Shown: positions 40,400-51,724 of the stretch, piece after piece
Numbering within the stretch: position 1 is the stretch's first letter
Layout: each line of letters begins with the position of its first letter
NCBI GenBank assembly: GCA_934047225.1
Contig: OW203989.1
Coordinates: forward strand, 13,987,977 to 14,051,976
DNA from: Ypsolopha sequella
Taxonomy: Eukaryota; Arthropoda; Insecta; Lepidoptera; Ypsolophidae
Direction: 5' to 3'
DNA: 64,000 bases
Notes under the pieces: model-generated
What the model was told of the DNA's origin: nothing
The model's input: only the letters and a program-made list of their open reading frames with translations
Database searches by the model: none
Made by a program: the position numbers and the translations under genes

Positions 40400-43075
40400 C
40401 CAAAAGAACAGAAAATCTTCTGAAAATATGGCATACATTATTGAAAAAATACTTACCGCTTTTTAATTTTATGATATTCTTACACTTTTAGTTTTTTAAT
40501 TTTGCAACAGAAAGGAATGGAAAAAGGAATTTTAGACACATAACAACAAACCTAAAAATACCCTCTCCGTACAGTTTGTTGTTCTTACAGGTGCAAAGGC
40601 AAAGTACGCGATAAATGGTGCACATCTACTTTTGTTCTCAACAGCGCGGTAATAAGAACGAAAAATGCATGACCGGAACTTCTCGTGATGGTACCTAAAG
40701 TACACTTTAAGAGGCGAGTGCAGGTGCATTTTAGAGTTTTTAATGCGCCATACCTTTTTAAGTAGATGATACCTTGTGGCGTCTAGAACTCCAGAAGTCT
40801 AGACATTGAAGACGTGCCAATAAATACAATAAATAAAGCTTGAGATTAATGTCAAAAACATCGATATCATTTATCATTATTTACTCCTTCAGTTCATTAC
40901 CTTTTGTTACACTCATGATTAACTATGGCTATTCATAAGTTGTACAGACGGTAGCGGTTCAAGCTCTCTCTTTGTAAACGATTTTAACACCTATGTCGTC
41001 ACAGCTGAATCTGTCAATGGGTCATGCATGTTGGCGTCTGTACAATAATGTTTGTTTTGTTCACTTTGTGTACATATTGTTAATATCAATCTTTTTGTAA
41101 CATAAGCTAAGCTTTTTATGAATAAATAAATATTATTAAACATAATAGAAGTTGACATCCTATGTTTAGGCCAACATAGAAGTCAGCAGTTTTTATTTTT
41201 TCTTTTTTTGTTCGTGGATTGTTGTAAATAAATATTGACTTTACTTACCCCACCGCTCTGCTAGCTGCGTTCACAATTTTTACAGTCAAACGGTCTAACG
41301 CTGCGTAACAGAAAAAGTCTACCGGGACTTCCACGTGCTGGCCAGAACCTAATGGCCAGAATAAACAAACTATTCGGCTAGAACCTTAAATAATTGTAAT
41401 AGGGGTGGTTTCAAAATGGCTGAAAACCAAATAATTGTGGTTTTACTACGTCCACATTGAGCCTGAGTGCAACCACAAATAACGTGGCCGTTAGGGACAC
41501 ATAATGTTTTATTATCTCTGTTTTATAACCGAAGGAAAGTGATCTCCCTTACTCACTTAGTTGCGTACGAGATGAGATTGCTTTAGGGAAAAGGACAATG
41601 TAAATAGCTATACCAGCACTACATAATATGAAGTCAAATTATAAACGCGTCAGTAGGCCTCACGAAGTTCAGGGTGGCAATTCTGGCATTATTTCGCATG
41701 TGACCTCCGTTTGTCACGTGGTAAACGACACAATGTAAAAAAGGTACGATCATACTTGACATACTGAGAATCCGTACTATTGGTTTTTTATTCCATCTTA
41801 ATATTTGATCAATGTTTTACCTTAAAAGGTTACCCAGGAAAAAAGACGGAAAAAATCAAAGTAAAAGCGAGCATCGCAGTTGCTAGAGATTTAGTAGCTT
41901 TACCAATCGAACACACACAATATGGTAAAATAGTCAGCCAGCTGAATATCTGCAAAAATACAAGCGCATTTAAATTTTTCCAGAAACTTTCCATTAACAC
42001 CTAGTATAGTAAACCTATGCTTTTGTGTTGAGCTTGAACAAAAACCGTCGTTCCAAGCGCGTTCTACCTGCTCAGTACTTAATGAAAACCCTCTCATTCT
42101 GGCCCTGTTCAACAGAATTTCATCCTAGCAGAGTCTAATTTTCCGCAGTCTTTGCCCAGCGCAGCGCAGTGAAACACTCGAAAACGCTCTCGCCTATCGT
42201 AGATTATTGTAGAGGTGGACTGCCGAACTGCGAATATTGGGCACTATTTGTTTTATATATAGCCAAATATCCGTAAATTGTAGATACAATTTACCTACTC
42301 CTAAATAAGCTGATAAAATGGGTTATCCTTCTATGAACTATGAAATTTAAAATTTAATATTTAATAGACCGAATATTCAACTTCATCTTCGCAGTCAGAA
42401 ATATTGATCTGTAATAGGGGTCTAAGGGAGAAGCCGTACATTTTTTTTCCCTAAACATCAACTTCGCCTGCTGGTGGTGTAGTCCGCCAATTCTTTTGAC
42501 GAAATAACCATACGACACCTAGACGAAATAGGATACTATTCTTTCTTTCGATTGATAATGGTCTTTGTCCAGCTCAACAGTGCTAAAGGATGCTGATAAA
42601 TGATCACAATAAAGACGTCCTATATCCGTTATCCGTTATTCCAACATGTGTTTTAAATCAAAGTCACAGAAAGTGGTCTGTGATCAAAGTATTAAGCGCA
42701 CCTCTAGTTTTCAACTGTTTTCACCGGCTCCCCGTCAAAAGGTCATTGTTATACGCAACGATTGTGACAAAACGACTAGAGAACGAACGTAGCGAAAAGC
42801 GCAAAAAGGGCAAAAACTCTATGGAAGTCCGTGCAAAGGAAATTTTTGAGGCTGTATGTAAGAACCTTCTGGAATCACTTTTCACCTTCCACAAGGTATA
42901 TTTCTGCCTAAATGCAGTGGTTTGGAAAAGGCAAATGGAAGTTGCAGTTACGCATACGTTTACTACATATGTAGATAATACTATTTGATTTGTTATTAGT
43001 TACATGATAAATCGTATTTCATCGTAATGCATTATTTATTTCATGCTTGTAGACAAAAAATATTTACCATAATTT
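40400..43075. other. Gene-free stretch, about 2.7 kb
   Basis: No gene supported. A 132-codon plus-strand frame (42590-42988) shows no family motif and no exon signals that I trust. AATAAATAAATATT-type 3'-end-like sequence lies at about 41120. Confidence 0.35.
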
Positions 43076-43079
43076 TAAT

Positions 43080-43300
43080 ATTTAATGTTACTCTGCTGTC
43101 TGTCTGTCTGCCTGTCTATCCGTCCGTATCCGTATGTCACGGGCGGGTTTCTAGCTCTTAGACGGAATGAAAGAGAGACCTGAATTTTTTATATTTTACG
43201 CAAAATGCTGACCCAAATCCGAGATTGAATTAAAAATTTTATTCATTTATTTTTTAAGAGGGGTCTATTCTAACAGAAATTGAATTTGCTTTGACACATT
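43080..43300. repeat. Partial GTTCCGTACC-type MITE
   Basis: The segment GTCTGTCTGTCTGCCTGTC, CCGTATGTCACGGGCGGGTT, TCTAGCTCTTAGACGGAAT is the reverse complement of the right subterminal region of copy 4 (40280-40345). The outer end is lost. Confidence 0.5.
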
Positions 43301-43484
43301 GCAACCGATTGCCAAAGATTTCAAACTCTTTGCCGATTGCGCGATGACGTGACGGCGCGATAGTTGCTGATTGCAAATTTTTAGATAATAAGCTTGACGG
43401 TCGTGCTTCACCTTCTACGTGCACCATACATTACTTTCGTGACTCTACTTTCATTCATCAATCATCAATCAATACATAAAATAA

Positions 43485-44100
43485 AAGAGTAGAACCCGGT
43501 GTGTCTGTACATTGAAGAAAAGTAATAAAAATAAGAGGGGGTAAGTAAAAAAGAGTGATAGTAAAAAAATCAGCGGTTTTTAGAATTCTTTTCTGTCTGC
43601 CTGTTTGCACATCTCCGAAAATACTGAACGGATTTTAATGTAATTTTCACAGGTGGACAGAGCTTAATTTGGATTAGAATATAGGCTTTGTTTCATTAAA
43701 ATCGGGTGTTGGAAAAAAGTAATCGTCATATAAAATTTTTGGAATTTACTTTGCTACTGTTAGAAGAGTTACATGGCAAATAATAATTCCTGGCGACAAA
43801 GGCCTATAGACATTACGAACGATTGTTTAAAAGAAAAAAAAAAGAAAAAACTTTGGCTAGAATTATGTGCCGTATAAAGTTTTAGTACATAAGAATATCA
43901 AAAGGTGGCGCTCTGCATTATTAGAAATTATTCGTTTATACAGCGTCATCTATTTTGGTAAATAAAAAGTTTGTTTGCGAAATTAGTTGCAGCAGTTGTA
44001 TAACAGATGGTGGTACCTTCTTTAATGAATCGGGCTAAGTACTATAAAAACTGAAAATTGTAAAGCTAAGTATATTAAATACTACTAAAAACTGTAAGAG
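43485..44100 (+). repeat. Dispersed repeat family E, copy 2
   Basis: Collinear with 14010-14640 for about 600 bp, with many shared blocks such as AGCTTAATTTGGATTAGAAT and CTTTGTTTCATTAAAATCGG. Confidence 0.7.
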
Positions 44101-44756
44101 AAAATAGCTGTGTCTGTCTGAACATAAAAATACAAACAAAAATAAAACTAATACAAAAAATACGTATTTTTATCGATATTTCTTGCATTATGCAAAAACT
44201 ACTAAACGGGTTTTGATGTGGTTACCACTGTACGATCCTCAGCTGTGAGACATGGATTACAAAGAAAGAAGGAAGGGAGATCACTGCTCGATAACTTATT
44301 ATCTAACTTAAAAACTGGGATACTTTTTATTGCGGGATTCCCAAGGGATTTACACTGTGGCCGGGCAAAGTCACTGGCAACGGCTATTCCCAAACCACCA
44401 CATTTAGGTATATTATTACAACTGTATATTCCACACTGCAGAGAGCTCGGGGATATTTTTTTCGCTTTCGCATAAAATATGCGCATAAAAGGATCCAATT
44501 TGATTCAGCTTACAATCTGCTTCCATTAATGTAGTCCGAATATTAATTTTGGCAGAATAACTTGTAAAAAAGCTTGTAAAAAAACCGTTATGAATCTACC
44601 GAGCGATTTTGCCAGGTTGGTTAAATTTATTGGGATTTTGTAGCCTAGCTGAAGCCAAGATAAAAAACCTTATCATTTAGTCATGTCTGTATGTCACAAT
44701 TTTATCTCATGGTAGCTGCATGTTGAAAATACGACGAAGGAAAATTATTTTGGAAT

Positions 44757-44870
44757 AGTAGTAAACTACATACTAGCGCGGTAAGGAGGCAATAACTTAC
44801 GAGGACGATTTGCTACGCTCGTGTTTCGAGTAAGTTATTGCCCTTACCCACGTGTATCATACTACGTTTT
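44757..44870. repeat. Short foldback
   Basis: GTAGTAAACTACATACTAGC, GGTAAGGAGGCAATAACTTA and their counterparts TAAGTTATTGCCCTTACC and TATCATACTACG form arms of about 45 bp around a short centre. Confidence 0.5.
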
Positions 44871-44967
44871 TCAATGCATACTGTGAGAAAATAAAAAAAC
44901 ATAATTAAAGAAAAAAGCAATTATTATTAAAGTTAAAATGTCTATTTGTCTGTATTAAAGTTAAAAT

Positions 44968-45406
44968 GTCTGTTTGTCTGTCTAAAACATGAAGGTCTAA
45001 AAGGTACATAAAATAAACTTTTAACAAAAAAATAGCAACCGACTTCAATAGTAACGGCAGTCATTCACTAAAAAGTTAATAATAATTCTATAAAGACCGA
45101 TGGTACCGAAGCAACACTTTTGCCGACTTCTTTCTTCCTGAAACGTTATGTTATCTAGAAGTCGGCGTTCTTATATTGGTTTTTATGTTGCTATATCGTA
45201 GGAAATACGCCGACTTCTAGATATCATAATGTTTCAGGAAAAAAGAAGTCGCCAAAAGTGTTGCTTCGGTACCATCGGTCTTTATAGAATTATTATTAAC
45301 TTTTTAGTGAATGACTGCCGTTACTATTGAGGTCGGTTGCTATTTTTTTGTTAAAAGTTTATTTTATGTACCTTTTAGACCTTCATGTTTTAGACAGACA
45401 AATATT
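44968..45406. mobile_element. Foldback element with arms of about 200 bp
   Basis: GTCTGTCTAAAACATGAAGG at the left and CCTTCATGTTTTAGACAGAC at the right are perfect complements. The pairing continues inward through AGCAACCGACTTCAATAG, CGATGGTACCGAAGCAACAC and CGACTTCTAGATA-type blocks to a short centre (about 45175-45195). Only a few mismatches were seen over about 200 bp per arm. Confidence 0.75.
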
Positions 45407-45554
45407 TTGCTATTTTTTTGTTAAAAGTTTATTTTATTTCACATTTTTTAGTGTTGCTGGGTTAAATTGTGAAATATGGGTAGTTCTTGCAAACGTGGTT
45501 TTAATATGAAACGAAGTTCAAGTGAGTATAAGTAGCTATGTTTGAGTAGCTTCC

Positions 45555-46010
45555 TGCTATCAATCTCGAGTTATGTGCTATCATTCGTTAAAGAGTTCTA
45601 CGGTGATGAAGCCAAGATCGAAGGTCAGGTGGGTACACTGGCACCTTTCAAGCAATGCCCTGCAATGAGCACCATAACACAAACTGATTGCTGCAATCCA
45701 AAGTTATGTGCTGTCATCCGTTGAGGAGTTCTATGGTGATGAAGCCAGGATCGAAGGTCAGGTGGGTATTCTGGTAATCTCCAAGTAATACCCTTGAATT
45801 AGCACCCTAACGCAGTGATTGCCGCAATCTCGAGTTATGTGCTCTGATCCGTTGAGGAGTTCTATGGTGAATATGGTGATGAAGCCAGGATCGAAGGTCA
45901 GGTGGAAGAATGATGATTTTCAAGTAATACCTTGTAATCAGCACCCAGGTATAAAGCGATTACCTCAATTTCGAGAGGTATGCTGTCATTTTCTGAGGAG
46001 TTCCACTGCC
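45555..46010 (+). repeat. Minisatellite, about 133-bp unit, 3-4 copies
   Basis: AGTTATGTGCTGTCATCCG-like starts recur at about 45569, 45702 and 45834, with a weaker fourth at about 45975. Each is followed by AGTTCTATGGTGATGAAGCC, GATCGAAGGTCAGGTGG and a CAAGTAATACC-type end. The array leads into an A-run (46141-46162) and TTTTTGAAGTCGGTT, a motif also found in the adjacent foldback. Confidence 0.7.
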
Positions 46011-46194
46011 TATCTCTGAAGACCTTCATCAGATCATGACCAAACCTAAAATGGGACCTACCTGGAAGTACACTCTTTCAAACAAAAAAAGAATTGTTCA
46101 AATCGGTTCAGAAATGACGGAGTTATGGAGTAACAACGCCAAAAAAAAAAAAAAAAAAAAAAACGTTCAGTCGAATTGAGAACCGCCTCCTTTT

Positions 46195-46850
46195 TGAAGT
46201 CGGTTAAAAAGGAACCTTTATGGTGAGACTCCGTTGTCCGTCCGTCCATCCGTCCGTATGTCAAAGACTTATAACTTTAGCACCGTTAAAGATAAGGACA
46301 TGCAATTTGGCATAAAAATAGCATTAATTTGCCCACATATCACTATGTAAAAAAATATGAAAAATTTGAAATTGTTCAAAATATTTCCAAAACAAAAGTG
46401 AGAAAAATAAAAAATATTATCCTAAAAATACAATATGGGTATCAACTTGTAGATATTTAAAATTTGATTGTAAAAATATTTATTTTTATTATATTTACTG
46501 GCACTATTGCCATTGCCATTATTTATTGCCAACTTGATATAAAAAAACGGTACGTTCCAAAACATGTCATATAGAACTGACTTTTACTAACTTTACTTTT
46601 AGTGACTTTTTTTTCGGCTCCATTTTCTTGTATGAAGCCCCCCCTAAAAATTATTTTATTTTATTTTTAATTTAATATTCGGTTTTGGGTTAAAATTTTA
46701 AACAACATGTCAAATTTTCAGGTCTCTATCTCAGTACGTTTACCAGCTAGAGACCCATGACATACGGACAGACAGACAGACAGACGGACAGCAGAGTGAT
46801 ATTAATAGGGCTTCGTTTTGCCCTTTGTGTTCGTAACACTAAAAACAAAA
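46195..46850. mobile_element. GTTCCGTACC-related MITE, copy 5 (degenerate)
   Basis: Begins AGGAACCTTTATGGTGAGAC with CCGTCCGTCCATCCGTCCG. Ends with GACATACGGACAGACAGACA, GGGCTTCGTTTTGCCC and GTTCGTAACACTAAAA. The terminal GTACGGAACC is mutated at the right end. Confidence 0.5.
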
Positions 46851-47149
46851 ATTACTTACTGTTTTCATTTATTTGTTGTATAAAATACCAAGAAACCTGA
46901 ACTCATGCGTGTAAGATACGTCCTTGGCCAATTATTTTGTGTTCTATTTATATTTCCCTGATATTAAATAGGTAAACTTTCTTTTTAACGAAATTTCTAC
47001 GCGCCTGGTCAGCGTGGCAGGTGACTCACGGGCTGGCACATTCCTCGGACACCGTTTAATAGCAATCCAGCGTGGCAAGCATACCGACCACCTTGCTGTG
47101 AAGTAGCGATTTGGTTGCAGCCTTTTATTTGTAAAATTTTTCATTTATT

Positions 47150-48065
47150 TTATACTAGCTTCTACCCGCGGCTACGCCTGAGTGGCCTATAGGAAACTAA
47201 TGACATATTTTTTACAGAAACAAACATTATAAGTGCTCTCACTCCCTCTCAATTGAATATACAAACTGACAATATCCCAAACAAAGCTAGCGAGGCCGAA
47301 AAACTCGCATGTTCGGAATACGAACGCGCCCAGCTTGGCCTTCGGCCTCGAATGCTCATTTTTCGGCCTCACTAGATGCTCCCGGTTTCCACGCCGCTGC
47401 GAAAAACTTTATAAACTAAAGTCGCACAATTACTCACTGGTATTATAAAAGTAAAATATAGGAAACATTTTTTTTTATAAGCGCTCTCACTCGCTCTCAA
47501 TTGAATATACAAACTGACAATATCCCAAACAAAATTAGCGAGGACGAAAAACTTGCATGTTCTGACTAAGAACACGCTCAGCTCGGCCTTCGGCCTCAAA
47601 TGCTCATTTTTCGGCCTCACTAGATGCTCCCGGTTTCCGAGCCCGCGCCACTGCGAAGAACTTTATAAACTAAAGTCGCACAATTTTACTCACGGGTATT
47701 ATAAAAGTAAAATATAGTAATGTAGTAGGTACCTATGTGCCTTGCCCGCGACCCCACCCGCGTTTTTTCAACTCTGCCCCGTTTTCGCCTTGGGGTTATT
47801 TTATTTACACCCCTTATAGCCTATGTTGAACAGAGTCACTACGATGATATTAAAAAAACTGCATCCAAATCCGTTCATTAGTTTCGGAGATGTGTGTGAA
47901 CAAATAGACAGACAGATAGACAGAGAGACAGAACATAATTATAAAAATCGCTAATTTGTGTTCTAATACTCTTAATTCTTTAGTCATTTCCTTTCTATTT
48001 TTATTACTTTTCTTCAATGTACAGAGTACAGACACACCGGGTTCTACTTTTTTATTATTTAGGTA
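47150..48065. mobile_element. Composite repeat with CTAGCTTCTACCCGCGGC start
   Basis: TACTAGCTTCTACCCGCGGC at 47153 is the typical start of a very common lepidopteran non-autonomous element. The right part (47840-48060) is a minus-strand copy of family E. A tandem duplication fills the middle (47230-47720). Confidence 0.5.
47230..47720. repeat. Tandem duplication, about 248-bp unit
   Basis: AAGTGCTCTCACTCCCTCTC at 47231 recurs as AAGCGCTCTCACTCGCTCTC at 47479, and CTTTATAAACTAAAGTCGCA recurs with similar spacing. Each unit carries a minus-strand frame starting MRPKNEH.RPKA and running to FVWDIVSLYIQLR. The frame is kept open in both, though the copies differ at many sites. Confidence 0.7.
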
Positions 48066-48315
48066 CGTAAATTGATATTGATTTTTAGGATAGTTTAGAT
48101 TTTTCCTTAATTTAATTTAGAATTTAAATGTTATTTAAATTTTGTGTTATTTTAATCATAAAAATAAAAATTATCTTTGAAGGAAAACTACTTATTTATT
48201 TTTGTAAAAAATGTTTGTTTCAAGCCATGATCGCAAAAAGAATAAAAATCCAAGTCATTTAATGTCGACACGAGTATCTTTCAATATTTTTGGTTGATAG
48301 GTTAGGATATTGAAA

Positions 48316-48401
48316 ATTTTGTTATACGAACATTTTGTTATACGGATATTTTGTTATACGAACATTTTGTTATACGAACATGTTGGTATACGAACATTTT
48401 C
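48316..48401 (+). repeat. 16-bp tandem repeat, 5 copies
   Basis: GTTATACGAACATTTT-type units start at 48321, 48337, 48353, 48369 and 48385. Unit 2 (GTTATACGGATATTTT) and unit 5 (GGTATACG) have substitutions. Confidence 0.85.
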
Positions 48402-48959
48402 CGCCTAACTGTATATAAAACAAATTTTTCGGAAATAACAATCATCAGTATTAGATTAGATAAGGTAGAAGTCTGTAGTAAAGAGGGTTGCACCCCATGG
48501 CATTTTGTTGATAAATTTAAGATCTATGATGGATGTTTCGACACCTTTTAGGGGGCTGCTAACATGCCTATATACATACATACCTACTCATATCAATTGA
48601 AACGTGCTTGTAAAACCAGCGAAATATTAAGTTTAAATTGAAATTTAAAACATTCGTTCAAAACTGTCGTACTCTGACTCACTACTTTAGTGAACTACAC
48701 CCCTAACTCATCTATCATTTGATTAACATTTCATCCACAAATATCTTTTTTATTACCTATTATATATGTGCAAATGTATGTATTTATAAAAGTATATTTA
48801 TTATATTATTTATGTTATATTTTTGTGTATGTTTATGTACTAGTTTATTATAGCGTAAGGAATCCCCCATTAATAAGTCTATGTAGTTTACTCTTATGTT
48901 TGATTTCGTGACATTTACACGCTCCTCTTTATTTTTTTTCTATGTTTTCTTTTTCACCC

Positions 48960-49085
48960 AAAGGTTGCCTGGAAGATATTGCTATTAGCAATAAGTGCCG
49001 CCTTTGTACACTGTAAATTTTTTTAATGTTTTTTTTTTCATATTTTTGTGTAAATGTACATTAAGTGTAATAAATAAAAAAATTT
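48960..49085 (+). mobile_element. LINE 3' end, copy 1
   Basis: AAGGTTGCCTGGAAGATATT, GCTATTAGCAATAAGTGCCG, CCTTTGTACACTG and AATAAATAAAAAAATTT are the conserved 3' end of a widespread lepidopteran non-LTR element, with a stem (TTGCTATTAGCAA). A diverged copy lies at 60595-60720. Confidence 0.6.
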
Positions 49086-49089
49086 AAAA

Positions 49090-50050
49090 AATGTTTTTGA
49101 TATAAAATTTTGTTAGACGAAATGTTAGTAATATTTGGGATAACAATTAATTTGTAACTTTCGATCTTATGTGCATTTTAGAGCACGTTCGTAAATTTGT
49201 AAAATACGAAAAAATACTTCTAAACCATACATTTCTGCTGAACTAAAATATTTTTTATAAGGCTACTAGTAAAACAGTAAAAAACACAACAAAAATAATG
49301 GATCTCTATAAAGGGATTATTATAAATTACGATTTCTTTGATATCGGTATCACTACAACTGTTTTACCGCTTTGAAACCGAAATAAATGTAATAAGACTG
49401 AAACAAAGATAAAACCTTAAAGTTACGAGTATACCTGAGTTCATTAATAGCCTCCTTAACCCAATAACAAGCCACACCAATGAATAAAGAATCGATTTCT
49501 CATTTAAGAGCTCCCTTGTTCCGTACTCCCTACAAACCCTTTACAATACTTTCCCTAGTGAACCCACCCCCAAGAAAGCGCCCTATAACAACCCATTAGA
49601 TCTAAGTACCACTTGTCGAACTGAACGCAACCTGGAGTTAATTGAGAGAGGATTGAAACCAGATATTTGCCAAGAGCTCGGGAGAGCTGCAGGCGAAAAA
49701 TAATTGAGGCTCGAATCTGCATTCTGATCGAATGGAGAGACAATAGGTGAAGTACTTGCTCTTTATAGACGGTGTATGACTTTTTAAATTTTCATTAAAA
49801 CGAATTCTATTATTGAAATGGTAACGTTATATACACGGAAAAACTCACATAAGAGCCGCGAAGGTGTTGCCAATTTAGAAAAACAATGAGGGCTTTAAAA
49901 AAAAAGAAACGAGGGGTTTCGCTGTCAAGCAGAACGTTATTGAATGGGGTCTATACTGCCAAATTATTCCTGTCGATCCGGCCATGAAAATCTGTAATTT
50001 CAGTACATTTTTCTATTTTTTGCGTAGTTTTTGTGATTTTCGAATAATTT
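49090..50050. other. Gene-free stretch with one Met-less open frame
   Basis: A plus-strand frame of 71 sense codons (49488-49703) reads SEPTPKKAPYNNPLDLSTT and RNLELIERGLKPDICQELGR but has no ATG and no clear splice sites. The rest shows nothing. Confidence 0.3.
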
Positions 50051-50059
50051 CTTGGAATA

Positions 50060-50158
50060 ATGCCTTTGTGTGCCGTACCAGGTTGCTTTAGTAATGGTTT
50101 TGATTTATTCCCGAAAAACTCCATATTGAAAATGAATAACATTATAACAAATATATAA
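50060..50158 (+). pseudogene. THAP-domain-like N-terminal fragment
   Basis: ATG at 50060 opens MPLCAVPGCFSNGFDLFPKN, the layout of a THAP zinc-finger N-terminus: Met-Pro, C-x4-C and the FPK element. The frame stops after about 32 codons (TAA at about 50157). The remaining THAP ligands (C-x2-H and the AVPTIF box) are not found in the next few hundred bases. It is either a truncated copy or a first exon followed by an unseen intron. THAP domains bind DNA and occur in P-element-type transposases and many insect genes. Confidence 0.35.
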
Positions 50159-50448
50159 CATATTGGCATACAGCTGATAAGAGAAACTAAAAAAATATGC
50201 GAGATATTGGAGAAAAACAGCAGGAAAACCGGAAAACACACGACAACAAAGTTTGACATAACCGGGTCGTAGTATTTATTGGCCGGACCTAGCTAGATGC
50301 TAGCGACATCTGTAATTAGCTTTGTCTGTGGATCCCCTATTGCCTTCTAAAGTTACCTTATCAACTTTTGGTTGAAGACTGTTACGTCTAAACGTGGGTA
50401 GCAGCATTGTCGAACGTAAATCAATGACAATCCAGCTGAATCTAATTT

Positions 50449-50486
50449 AGCTGTTTTACATAACGAAACTGTTTTGTAAAACAGCT
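50449..50486. repeat. Short hairpin
   Basis: AGCTGTTTTAC (50449) and GTAAAACAGCT (50476) are perfect 11-bp arms. A third related GTTTTGTAAAACA lies just downstream. Confidence 0.6.
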
Positions 50487-50780
50487 AACGGTTTTGTAAA
50501 ACAACTGATTCTACAATCCATCTTCAACATATACTACACATAACATTATTTTTTATTCTAACGCCGCGCCGGTCGGCCTTCCGGGTAGATCTAGATTTTA
50601 GTTTCGTGTTTTATTTGTTATATTTCCAATAAAGCTTTCTGCTTCTAATTATGAATGAAAAATAATACTTGAAAAATAAACATATTAAAACCATTAAAAC
50701 ATATTGGTAAAATCAATTAAAACGTAAATTTTGTATAATTGTCCTAATTATTACAAAAAATATACGTGCATATATCTATA

Positions 50781-51176
50781 CATACTGGGTGTAATGATGA
50801 CCTGCTCAGAAAATGAAACCACATGTAGGGAATACCTCTACAAAGCCACAAAAAAAAACAATTTCGAGAAAATATTTCTGTTTACAGAAATTTGTTTTCT
50901 CGAACAAAATAAATCGTGTTCCAAGTGTGCACCTTCCCTTCCAGTATAACTACATGTCAGTAACCTGCACGTCTGCACGAAGCGGCAACATCGCATTTTT
51001 TAAGCCTGTTAAAAAAACGTGGTTAGTACGTTGCACTTGTGAGCGAAACTAAATTAATTATTAATTTGTAAATGTATTAATAGGAATGTCGAAATGAAAT
51101 TTAGTACAAAGAACCCTCATAACATCCCCTATACGTGGTTTCATTTTCTGAGCAGGTCATCATTACACGGTGTATA
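50781..51176. mobile_element. Foldback MITE with ATACTGGGTGTAATGATGAC ends
   Basis: ATACTGGGTGTAATGATGAC at the left and GTCATCATTACACGGTGTAT at the right, followed inward by CTGCTCAGAAAATGAAACCA and TGGTTTCATTTTCTGAGCAG, form arms of about 45 bp. A second internal hairpin surrounds GAGAAAATATTTCTGTTTAC. Short frames crossing it are spurious. Confidence 0.7.
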
Positions 51177-51324
51177 TGACACCCACCCCCAAGAAATTTA
51201 TAATGGACCGGACGGCCACTAGAAGCAAACCTATCTCAGTATAAAAATAAAAACATCACCAATCCACTTTGTAGGGATAGGAGATAGCACCTGGCCGGCT
51301 GCGGCGCAACTTGGCATTTTTTGT

Positions 51325-51440
51325 ATAATAATAATTGAAACTTTATTCCATACAAAATGTACGGAAATTTTATTTTGCGTTTTCTGGGATTTCTTATACC
51401 TTGACCTCGGTTGACCCCATAAAGACTGATGTTCCATAAG
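51325..51440 (-). mobile_element. LINE 3' end with (TAA)-type tail
   Basis: TATAATAATAATTGAAACTT followed by TATTCCATACAAAATGTACG has the minus-strand LINE 3' end form seen elsewhere in this window. Confidence 0.4.
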
Positions 51441-51564
51441 GGATGCCTGATTGGTTAACTAAATAACGATCGGGCTAAAATTTACTTGTTTGTACAAAAT
51501 TTGAATTAGGTTCAGGTAATAAAGACTTGAAAATCTTCGATGATTTCTCTCTGACAATATCACT

Positions 51565-51720
51565 GATTCGGTGTAACACGTTTTAACTTAGTTGACAGGA
51601 CTTTCTGTCTTTTTCTTTCTATATCGAAAAGATAAACAGGACTAACCTTATTTTGAGGACGCTCAAAATAAGGTTAGTCCTGTAAAATAATTTAAGTTGT
51701 GTTGAGCCGAATCGACACCA
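51565..51720. repeat. Strong inverted repeat with 21-bp perfect core
   Basis: The core arms (51637-51657, beginning CAGGACTAACC, and 51662-51682, ending GGTTAGTCCTG) are perfect, with a 4-nt loop. The outer parts also pair (CGGTGTAACACG and its partner near CCGAATCGACACC). A lone arm occurs at 11060-11120. Confidence 0.75.
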
Positions 51721-51724
51721 TGTT

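Noticed and set aside
42590..42988. 132-codon plus-strand open frame
   Set aside because: No recognisable family motif, AT-driven composition and no promoter or splice signals. A frame of this length is possible by chance in 64 kb.
44202..44498. Overlapping 98- and 85-codon frames on opposite strands
   Set aside because: The sequence contains GGGCAAAGTCACTGGCAACG, a piece of a common non-autonomous repeat; no domain.
46141..46162. Poly-A run as the end of a processed pseudogene
   Set aside because: No mRNA-like sequence with coding content precedes it. It adjoins a tandem repeat of a dispersed element.
48316..48401. CRISPR-like array
   Set aside because: Units are contiguous 16-mers without spacers, in a eukaryotic context.
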